Source of the DNA: Bacilli bacterium
GTDB taxonomy: Bacteria; Bacillota_I; Bacilli_A; RF39; UBA660
Direction of reading: 5' to 3'
NCBI GenBank assembly: GCA_028703035.1
Contig: JAQVNR010000047.1
Span: forward strand, 1-11,663
Length of the DNA: 11,663 nucleotides
The translations under genes were made by a program, and so were the position numbers. Within the stretch, counting starts at the first letter, position 1. Every line of letters starts with the position of its first letter. Positions 5,386 through 11,663 of the stretch are shown here, piece by piece. The notes beneath the pieces were generated by a model. The model saw only the letters and a program-made list of their open reading frames with translations, was not told where the DNA came from and did not search any database.

Positions 5386-7395
5386 ATGATTGATGATAAA
5401 AGTCTTGAATATGAAAAAAAGAAACATAAATATATCACTAAAATTCTAAAAGAAGTGCTTTCTGATTTGGGTCAGGGAATAATGAGAACTGAGCAAAAAA
5501 TAATTGAGTTTAGAAGATTTGCTTGGGATCAAAAAGGCTCGATTGATGCATCAGAAATGCGTAAAATAATGACTGATGATGAAGTTGAAGCAATGATGTT
5601 AGTTAGGAGAAGCACTTATTTTCAAAAACTATTTAGAATTCAAAAAAACCCTTATTTTGCTTCAATTATCTTTGAAGATGAAAATAAAGAAGTTTTTGAA
5701 ATATATATTTCAACTACTCATTTAAGAAAAGATAATAAAAATATTTTAAGCGATTGGCGAGCACCAATTTGTAGTTTATATTATGATTATGAACCAGGGA
5801 TATGCTCTTATAATACACCTAGTGGTGTTATAAAAGGTAATTTAAAACAAAAAAGACAATATAAAATAAAAGATGGACAATTAATTAGAGTCTTAGATAG
5901 TGCGATAAATATAGATGATGATATTCTGCAAGAAGTATTAGCAAATAAAGCTAGTGAAAAAATGAAGAATATTGTTAATACTATTCAAATGGAGCAAAAC
6001 AGCATTATTAGAAATTTAAAAGATCGAAATCTAATTGTTCAAGGAATAGCTGGCTCTGGTAAAACTAGTGTTGCTCTTCACCGAATCGCATTTTTATTAT
6101 ATAGAATCGAAAATTTAACCTCTAGCAATGTTTTAATTTTTTCGCCAAATAATGTTTTTACAGAATATATTTCTAATGTTTTACCAGAGCTAGGCGAAGA
6201 AAATACAATGCAAACTACTTTTCAAGATTATTTAAGTAAAATGATTAAAGAATATAGAAAAGTAGAATCTTTTATTGACTTTTTAGCGCGCTATTATTCA
6301 GGAAATAAAATAAATGATGAGTTAATAAAATATAAACAAAGCGATGCTATTATTAAAGATGTGGAAAATTATATAAAAAGCTTTGAAGAAAAAGCATCAT
6401 TTACAGATGGCATCACCGAAAGTGATATTTATAATTATTCTGCTGATGAATTAAATGAAATGTTAAAAGATAGGTATAATTCATTTCCTATATTTCAAAG
6501 AATCAAAGCTATAGGAACTAAACTAAGTGAAAATAATTATAATGGTTCAAAAAAGAAAGCTCCTACTTATCAGAGATTATTAAAAGAAGTAGCTAACTTT
6601 AAAAAAGATTATAAAAAAATATATCGTGGTTTTTATCAAAGTGATTTTTGTAAAATTAAGTTAACTGAAGCAGAAATAAATAAATTTATTAATAAAAAGA
6701 TTATTAATTATGAAGATGCACTTTTACTAGTTTATATAAAAAGTTTATTAGAAGGCTTTAAATATGAGTCATTTATTAAACAAGTGGTGATAGATGAGGC
6801 CCAAGATTATAATAAGTTACAATATTTAATAATAAATAAAATATTTAAAAAAAGTTCATTTACAATCTTAGGGGATGTTAACCAAACAATTAATCCCTAT
6901 TATAAATATCAATCTTTATCAGAATTAGAAGAAATATTTCAGGGAAAATATATTGAACTTAACAAAAGCTATCGATCAAGTGAAAATATTGTTGAATATA
7001 CAAATAAAATACTTAATCTTAATAATGTCAGTGCGATAAGAAAAGATAGTGAAGAAAAAATTAAGTTTGAAAAATACAATAAAGATATTAAAATTAATTT
7101 ATTAAAAACAATAACAAGGTTAAAATCTAAATATGAATCAATTGCTGTTATTTGTAAAAATGATTATGAAGCTAAAGAGATATTTGATTTACTAGGAGAA
7201 GATGAACTATCTTTAATTACTCATGAAAGCGAGGAGTTTACTAAAGGAATAATAGTAATTCCAGCATATATGGCAAAGGGACTAGAGTTTGACGGTGTCA
7301 TAATCTTAAATGAAAAAAGCTTTAATATAAAAGAAAAAAGTTTACTTTATGTTGCCTGCACGAGAGCTCAACATGAATTAATTATTTTTAAATAA
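5386..7395 (+). CDS. helD: HelD-like superfamily I (UvrD/Rep-type) helicase
   Basis: A 669-residue cytoplasmic ATPase resembling HelD, which in Bacillus and mycobacteria binds RNA polymerase and releases it from stalled complexes. Visible in order: a charged helical N-terminus (about 1-60), the HelD-typical DWRAPI (123-128), Walker A GIAGSGKTS (220-228), Walker B IDEAQD (469-474), LGDVNQTINP, NKSYRSSENI (from 526), AKGLEFDGVI and motif VI YVACTRAQ (655-662). B. subtilis HelD is about 774 residues, so this is a shorter form and may lack part of the polymerase-penetrating arms. ATG 5386 follows TTGGAGG at 5371-5377; the TTG at 5371 in the same frame is part of that ribosome site. The gene leads a block with an ASCH protein 13 bases downstream and a sigma factor last. 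A DNA-repair helicase role is the alternative. Confidence 0.8.
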   Translation: MIDDKSLEYEKKKHKYITKILKEVLSDLGQGIMRTEQKIIEFRRFAWDQKGSIDASEMRKIMTDDEVEAMMLVRRSTYFQKLFRIQKNPYFASIIFEDENKEVFEIYISTTHLRKDNKNILSDWRAPICSLYYDYEPGICSYNTPSGVIKGNLKQKRQYKIKDGQLIRVLDSAINIDDDILQEVLANKASEKMKNIVNTIQMEQNSIIRNLKDRNLIVQGIAGSGKTSVALHRIAFLLYRIENLTSSNVLIFSPNNVFTEYISNVLPELGEENTMQTTFQDYLSKMIKEYRKVESFIDFLARYYSGNKINDELIKYKQSDAIIKDVENYIKSFEEKASFTDGITESDIYNYSADELNEMLKDRYNSFPIFQRIKAIGTKLSENNYNGSKKKAPTYQRLLKEVANFKKDYKKIYRGFYQSDFCKIKLTEAEINKFINKKIINYEDALLLVYIKSLLEGFKYESFIKQVVIDEAQDYNKLQYLIINKIFKKSSFTILGDVNQTINPYYKYQSLSELEEIFQGKYIELNKSYRSSENIVEYTNKILNLNNVSAIRKDSEEKIKFEKYNKDIKINLLKTITRLKSKYESIAVICKNDYEAKEIFDLLGEDELSLITHESEEFTKGIIVIPAYMAKGLEFDGVIILNEKSFNIKEKSLLYVACTRAQHELIIFK

Positions 7396-7408
7396 GAGGA
7401 AGTGGATA

Positions 7409-7825
7409 ATGGAAAGATGGATGTTTGGTGAGAAATCAGATGAATTATTAAATAAGGTTATTAATAAAAGTAAAACAGCAACTTCATCTTTATATAATAA
7501 TGAAAAGTCTAAAGTAGGTGAAAAAAGTATCATAATGAATTCTTTAAAGCAAGATAAATGTCTGATTGAGATCGTTGATTATAAAATTTTAAGTTTCAAA
7601 GATATGACCGAAGATTTGGTAGTTTTAGAAGGTGAAGGAAACTTGGAAACATGGCAAAGTATTCATAAAAGATTTTTTTCTAATCGGTTAGGTATTACAG
7701 AAGATTGTTTTAATGAAAAGACAAAAATACTTTTTGAAATATTTAAAGTTATAAAAGTATTTAATAATAATTTTATGACAAAAAATATTCCTAAAAAATT
7801 AGTAAATGAGGTTACCAGAAAATGA
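7409..7825 (+). CDS. ASCH-domain protein (YhfF-like)
   Basis: A 138-residue soluble protein with the pattern of the ASCH/PUA-like fold: WMFGE near the start, KTATSSLY (22-29), KVGEKSII, CLIEIVDYKILSFKDM, then the signature EGEGNLETWQSIHKRFF (74-90). ASCH domains are predicted RNA-binding modules, and some bacterial members act on modified nucleosides. Nothing here fixes the substrate. The last 25 or so residues are a basic tail outside the core. Start ATG 7409 follows GAGGAAG at 7396-7402. It lies 13 bases after helD and overlaps the next gene by four bases (ATGA), so translation of the pair is probably coupled. Confidence 0.75.
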   Translation: MERWMFGEKSDELLNKVINKSKTATSSLYNNEKSKVGEKSIIMNSLKQDKCLIEIVDYKILSFKDMTEDLVVLEGEGNLETWQSIHKRFFSNRLGITEDCFNEKTKILFEIFKVIKVFNNNFMTKNIPKKLVNEVTRK

Positions 7826-8862
7826 GAGGTAAGAAGTTTGAATTTACAGATGAACAAATACAATATATTTTAGATAATTGGGGAAAAGAATCGGCTCATA
7901 GTATGAAGAAAAAATTTGGGTGTACTTGGGATGCAGTTGTTGGCATAGCAAAAGCTAATGGGTTAGAATTACCTACTTCAAATGATTGGACACAAGAAGA
8001 AATTGATACATTAAAAGTATTAGCTGAAAAATATCATTATAAAGATATTGCTAAGAATATGGGAAAAACTGAAAATGCTATTTATTTGAAAGCTAGAAGA
8101 TTAGGAATTACTTTAATTCAAGATAGAAGAAAATGGTCACAAGATGAAGAACAAGAGTTTAAAGATTTATGGGGTTATGAACCACTTGAATTAATAGCAA
8201 AGAAAATGCAAAGAAGTGTGTTTTCTTTAAAAGTTAAGGCTGTTAGAATGGGATTAGGTTCAATGATTTCTAATAATTATGAGAAAATAACTATTTCTGA
8301 TATTAGTGAATTATTAGATATAACACGAGATAGAATTACAGGAACTTGGGTTGATTTAGGATTAAATATTACACTAACAAAATTAACAAATGAAAAAAGC
8401 TATATGACTGTTACTTGGGACGATCTTATGAAGTTTTTAGAGAATAATCAAAGTGAATGGGACAGCCGAAAAGTAGAAAGAAATATGCTAGGTTTAGAGC
8501 CTGAATGGTTAGTAGAAAAAAGAGCTAGAGATTTAAAAGAAAATCCATTATGGTATAGAAGATGGACTGAAGAAGAAATTGTAAAAGCTGAAAATCTGTT
8601 TAATAGTGGAAAAGATTATCAAACTATTGCATTAGAAATAGATAGAAGCGAATGGGCAGTAACTAATCTATTACGAAATATTGGTTATGCTTATAGACTT
8701 CCACAATTTTGGAAAGGTAATGAAATAAAGTATTTAAGAAAAAACTATCAAAATATGACTTATGCAGAAATTGCGGAAACTCTTGGTAGAACTACTAAAG
8801 CAATTGGTGCAAAAGCTAAAGAACTTGGATTTCAAAAGAAACTTGATAGAAGAAGGAAATAA
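7822..8862 (+). CDS. multi-repeat Myb/SANT-like DNA-binding protein
   Basis: A 346-residue protein built from about five helix-turn-helix repeats of the pattern W-(T/S)-x-(D/E)-E ... IA ... (R/K)-(S/T) ... K-A-x-x-(L/M)-G. They lie near residues 8-47, 56-95, 105-144, 248-288 and 297-337. Between repeats three and four is a different winged-helix-like segment (about 155-215, with ITISDISELLDITRDRI). The C-terminus LDRRRK is basic. Such proteins occur in phages and accessory regions of Firmicutes as predicted DNA binders with unknown targets. The start is ATG 7822, overlapping the previous stop, with GAGG at 7807-7810. The sigma factor gene follows after 22 bases. I infer a transcription or DNA-organising role. 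No catalytic motif is visible. Confidence 0.7.
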   Translation: MRGKKFEFTDEQIQYILDNWGKESAHSMKKKFGCTWDAVVGIAKANGLELPTSNDWTQEEIDTLKVLAEKYHYKDIAKNMGKTENAIYLKARRLGITLIQDRRKWSQDEEQEFKDLWGYEPLELIAKKMQRSVFSLKVKAVRMGLGSMISNNYEKITISDISELLDITRDRITGTWVDLGLNITLTKLTNEKSYMTVTWDDLMKFLENNQSEWDSRKVERNMLGLEPEWLVEKRARDLKENPLWYRRWTEEEIVKAENLFNSGKDYQTIALEIDRSEWAVTNLLRNIGYAYRLPQFWKGNEIKYLRKNYQNMTYAEIAETLGRTTKAIGAKAKELGFQKKLDRRRK

Positions 8863-8884
8863 TTAAGGTTAAGGAGGATGCAAA

Positions 8885-9532
8885 ATGGCAAAAAAGAGAT
8901 TAACACTTGAAGAAACTTCAAGAATACTTAATTTTTATCGAGAAACAGGCGATCAAGAAGCATTAGATTTATTAGTGGCATCTAACATGGGATTCGTTGG
9001 TTGTTTTGTTAAAAGACATCTAAATAGTGGAGTAGAATATGATGATTTAAAGTCAGCTGGTACTATTGGGTTGATTAATGCAATTAATAAGTTTAATGTT
9101 GAAAAACCTATTGAAGCTTTTAGTACATACATATCTATAGCAATTGATAATCAAATAAAAATGGAAATAAAAAAGAGTAATAAACATAGTGGTGTTATGA
9201 GTTTAGATGCACCTATTGGACATAACAAAGATGGCGATGAAATGACTATTGAAGATATTGTTGGAACAGATGAGGAACAATTATTCAATGATGTTATTTC
9301 TGGATTAAAAGTTGATATTGTTCGAGAAGCATTACAAAGCTTAACTTACCGTGAGCAACAAATAATTCTATTAAGATATGGTTTAGATGATGCACATAGA
9401 AAAACCTTAGAAGAAGTTGCTGAAATGTTTGGCTGTTCTAAAACTCCCATTTTAAAACAAGAACAAAAAGCATTAGTAAAAATGAGACACCCTAAAAATA
9501 CTAGAAAACTTAAAGATTTTCTTGATGATTAA
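8885..9532 (+). CDS. sigma-70 family alternative sigma factor
   Basis: A 215-residue sigma factor. Region 2 spans about 31-97 with YDDLKSAGTIGLINAI (core binding) and EAFSTYISIAIDNQI (-10 recognition). The sigma-3 domain is missing, but a linker like region 3.2 is kept (MSLDAPIG, 105-112, with TIEDIVGTDEE). Region 4 spans about 143-205 with SLTYREQQIILLRYGL and KALVKMRHP, and the end KNTRKLKDFLDD resembles primary sigma factors. The recognition-helix segment CSKTPILKQEQKAL has Pro188, where relatives usually carry Ser/Thr/Arg residues. Start ATG 8885 follows AAGGAGGATG, a near-perfect ribosome site. It is last in the helD block; no anti-sigma gene is recognisable nearby. Confidence 0.85.
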   Translation: MAKKRLTLEETSRILNFYRETGDQEALDLLVASNMGFVGCFVKRHLNSGVEYDDLKSAGTIGLINAINKFNVEKPIEAFSTYISIAIDNQIKMEIKKSNKHSGVMSLDAPIGHNKDGDEMTIEDIVGTDEEQLFNDVISGLKVDIVREALQSLTYREQQIILLRYGLDDAHRKTLEEVAEMFGCSKTPILKQEQKALVKMRHPKNTRKLKDFLDD

Positions 9533-9573
9533 AAAAACTTGGTAGGTTTAATTTAAATAATTAAGGATAAAAT

Positions 9574-10136
9574 ATGCTTGATAGAATATTTGATTTAGTT
9601 AAAATAAATAATACAATAACTAATTTTAGCGAAGAAATGAAAAAAATATATATAAAATATTTATTAAATGAGTTTGGTGTCATTTTTGATATTACTAACG
9701 AAGATAAAGATATATTGAATACAATAAGAAGGCTCCATCAACTATAATTGGTAGTGGTGTTATAGATGGTGCTGGAAATTATAAAGAGTGTGAAAATCAC
9801 ATGATAATTTCCAGTGGTAAAGAAATAGATTTTATAAAACCTGATTTGGTTCCAATAAAAATGGCTGAACTTAAAGAAAATTATGAGAATAAGTGGCAGG
9901 AATTAACAGTATATGAAAGAGCTGCACATTTACATATGGAAATCATAACATAACTACCCACTATTAATATTAACGAAAGTCAAAAACTATCTTATTATTC
10001 AATAATTGAGGAAATAAATATTGATACTGATTATGAAAATAATCCTCTAGTATTTGGAGAAATAAAAATTTTTAATGAAACTATCCAACAGTTATCTATT
10101 GTAACTTATAAAAATCTGAATATGTTGTTCTTTTAA
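9574..10136 (+). pseudogene. Fic-like gene remnant, catalytic core deleted
   Basis: Starting at ATG 9574 with AAGGA at 9563-9567, the first frame reads 57 codons (MLDRIFDLVKINN... to TAA 9745-9747). The neighbouring frame continues from about 9732 (APSTIIGSGV, then KEIDFIKPDLVPIKMAEL and VYERAAHLHMEII) and meets TAA 9951-9953. The same frame is then open to TAA 10134-10136 (LPTININ, KLSYYSIIEE). The segment ending AAHLHMEI resembles the helix leading into the Fic active-site loop HPFxxGNGR, and the last part resembles a Fic C-terminus, but the loop itself is absent. That implies a deletion at about 9950 plus a frameshift at about 9730. Fic enzymes AMPylate or otherwise modify proteins; this copy should be dead. 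The family call is from memory of the pattern and is moderate. Confidence 0.55.
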
Positions 10137-10145
10137 AAAACGTAT

Positions 10146-10376
10146 TTACTCAATAAATAAATCTTTAATATCTATTTGAAGAGCATTTGCTATTAAACCA
10201 ATCGTTTCAAGAGATGGGGTTTTATTTAATTTAAAACATTCTAAATCCCTCATATAACCATGCGACATATTTACTTTATCTGCTAACTCTTGAAGAGTTA
10301 GCTTTTTTTCTTTGCGATATTTCCTAATATTTTTTCGAACTAAATTAGATAAATATTCTTTTGTATATCTTATCAT
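10146..10376 (-). CDS. XRE-family helix-turn-helix repressor
   Basis: A 76-residue protein that is essentially one lambda-repressor-like domain: RKNIRKYRKEKKLTLQELAD, KVNMSHGYMRDLE as turn and recognition helix, then TPSLETIGLIANAL and IDIKDLF. No second domain is present, so it is a minimal dimeric repressor of the SinR/Cro type. I chose the ATG at the complement of 10374-10376, preceded by AAAGGTTGG. A TTG four codons upstream has its ribosome site too close. It is divergent from the surface-protein gene, and the intervening dyad overlaps both promoters, so autoregulation and control of that gene are likely. Confidence 0.85.
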   Translation of the reverse strand: MIRYTKEYLSNLVRKNIRKYRKEKKLTLQELADKVNMSHGYMRDLECFKLNKTPSLETIGLIANALQIDIKDLFIE

Positions 10377-10408
10377 ATCTATTACCAACCTTTAAACTAA
10401 TTATTTCA

Positions 10409-10437
10409 AATATAAGTTTAAAAGTATGTCTTCCCAA
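10409..10437 (-). promoter_or_regulatory. promoter of the XRE repressor gene
   Basis: On the minus strand TTGGGA (complement of 10432-10437) and TATATT (complement of 10409-10414) are 17 bases apart. The -35 coincides with the centre of the 10428-10441 dyad and with the opposing promoter's -35, so only one polymerase could bind at a time. Confidence 0.5.
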
Positions 10438-10441
10438 AGAC
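10428..10441. promoter_or_regulatory. operator-like dyad GTCTT-CCCA-AAGAC
   Basis: The arms GTCTT (10428-10432) and AAGAC (10437-10441) are perfectly inverted around four bases, in an otherwise very AT-rich stretch. The dyad covers the -35 elements of both divergent promoters. It is the best candidate operator for the adjacent XRE protein. Confidence 0.5.
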
Positions 10442-10459
10442 GACAAAATATGCTATAGT
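10431..10459 (+). promoter_or_regulatory. promoter of the surface-protein gene
   Basis: TATAGT (10454-10459) carries an extended TG motif (TGC at 10451-10453). The -35 TTCCCA (10431-10436), 17 bases upstream, is weak, as expected when an extended -10 is present. Transcription would start near 10466 and leave a very short leader with AAAGGA at 10465-10470, so the true start may lie slightly upstream or the gene may be translated from a minimal leader. Confidence 0.45.
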
Positions 10460-10478
10460 AAATTAAAGGATTGATAAA

Positions 10479-11663
10479 ATGATTAAGAAATATAACTTTT
10501 GTTATAAAAATTTATAATACTTGCTACTTGTATTTGCATAGTATTATTAAGTATTGTATCAACTTTAAAAGATGCAGATATGAATTATAACTTAGTAATA
10601 AATGGAACTAAAACAACAACTATTTATGTTCCAGCAAATGAAGAAACAATAGCAAATATTATAATAGACTCACTTAATACAGTAGATTCAAAATATGAAC
10701 TAATCTATAAAGTATGCACTAATGAAGATTGTGATTCTCTAATAGATACACCAGAAAACTTATTAGTTGAATATTCATCAAGAACAACTGATGCAGTAAC
10801 AGGTGAAATTCCAGCAAGTGAATCTAAAATAGTAAGATTAGGTATTACCAATAATACTGATAACGGATATTATTTATTATTTGATATAAATGCTGGATAT
10901 ATCCATAGCACCCTAGCACTCCAAAATCAAATAATAAATGAATATAACGAAGATGTAACGATTGCAGCGATTATCGATGGAGATATATCAACTACTTTTC
11001 CAACAACCAGTGATTTCATTGCAACAGTAGAATGTAAAACAAACAAGGAAGAATCAAACGCAGAGGGAACAGCAACTTGGAATGGAACCAAATGGACATT
11101 AGATATAACTGGCGCAGACTCAGGAAAAACAGTATGTAATGTTTATTTTAAAGGTCCTTATAATGAAAAAAAAGGAGTAAATCGACCTGTCTTATTTACG
11201 GGAATGACTCCAGTAAAATGGGTTTGGGATGATGAGAAAGAGATATATGAAGAAGCATCTCCAGTTAATTATGATGAAGATTGGTATGATTATAATGCTA
11301 AAAAGTGGGCTAATGCAAAAACAGCTGATGGCTCATACTGGGTATGGATTCCAAGATATGCATATAAAATAACTGATGGTTACTACTCAAGTACAACCGG
11401 GACAATCGATATCGAATTTTTACGAGGTACAACAAATGATAATGACAGTAGCACAAATATAAAACCAACAGAAGAATATAATGCTGATACCAAAAATACA
11501 TCAGATAATCACTTTCTTCATCCAGCTTTTGATGTAGAAGGCTCAAAACTTGGCTTTTGGATAGCGAAATATGAACCAACTTACGTTGGAGTAGCAACAA
11601 TAACAGGTACTTGTGATTCAGAGGATAATATCATTACAAATAAAACAGTGCAAATTTTACCAG
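10479..11663 (+). CDS. secreted or surface-anchored protein, 3' partial, with -1 frameshift near the start
   Basis: ATG 10479 follows AAAGGA at 10465-10470 but opens only a 12-codon frame (MIKKYNFCYKNL, stop at 10515-10517). The -1 frame from about 10508 is open to the window end, about 385 codons, and begins KFIILATCICIVLLSIVSTL, a signal-anchor that belongs behind MIKKYNFCYK. Only non-canonical starts precede this segment, and ATG 10580 would lose it. The exported part has Cys pairs (YKVCTNEDC), a region with ATVECKT, GTATWNGTKWTLDITG and CNVYFK, then PVLFTGMTPVKW, WYDYNAKKWANAKTADGS, YWVWIPRYAYKI, HPAFDVEGSKLGFWIAKYE. The last motifs recur, as I recall, in large surface or phage-linked proteins of gut Firmicutes of unknown function. 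It is divergent from the XRE repressor and probably controlled by it. Confidence 0.65.

Noticed and set aside
11310..11600. 96-codon minus-strand ORF opposite the surface-protein gene
   Set aside because: It is antisense to a coherent long frame, and its composition (Leu/Tyr/His-rich) is typical of a shadow.
1..11663. Mycoplasma-type code with TGA as tryptophan
   Set aside because: Trp codons in conserved motifs are TGG, and TGA acts as a stop at 7823-7825.

Overview
The window is AT-rich DNA that looks like a low-GC Firmicute (Bacilli/Erysipelotrichia or an uncultured gut relative). Shine-Dalgarno sites are strong (AGGAGG-type), promoters are sigma-A-like, and proteins are rich in Lys, Ile and Asn. 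Tryptophan is written TGG and TGA ends a gene at 7823-7825, so the standard bacterial code applies and a Mycoplasma with recoded TGA is unlikely. No tRNA, rRNA, CRISPR array or complete insertion sequence was seen.

Layout. 1-416: a minus-strand 36-codon ORF and an intergenic region with two near-identical palindromes beside divergent promoters. 417-711: a dinD pseudogene with its middle deleted, then a terminator. 730-1764: queA, with an odd start. 1860-2271: the 3' remnant of a group II intron (broken reverse transcriptase C-terminus, then domain V and a domain VI-like hairpin). 2290-4914: a Ca2+-type P-type ATPase. 4928-5305: a small membrane protein split by an in-frame TAA. 5318-9532: a four-gene block of HelD-like helicase, ASCH-domain protein, Myb-repeat DNA-binding protein and sigma-70-type factor, behind one good promoter with a palindrome over its -35. 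9574-10136: a decayed Fic-like gene lacking its catalytic core. 10146-10376 (minus): a small XRE repressor facing a divergent gene at 10479-11663, a secreted or surface protein cut by the window end. The two share one operator region with overlapping -35 elements.

How the genes may work together. queA is tRNA modification housekeeping. The ATPase is probably Ca2+ extrusion. The most interesting unit is the 5386-9532 block: a helicase of the family that dislodges stalled RNA polymerase, a sigma factor and a five-repeat DNA-binding protein are tightly spaced, which suggests a transcription-switching module. That function is inferred from domains and context only. The second is the XRE/surface-protein divergon, where one dyad could control both promoters and the surface gene needs a -1 shift at a slippery-looking heptamer.

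The window carries unusually many broken genes for its length (dinD, intron reverse transcriptase, small membrane protein, Fic, and perhaps the queA start and the surface protein). Large internal deletions in dinD and Fic indicate real decay. The single-base shifts could also be assembly errors.
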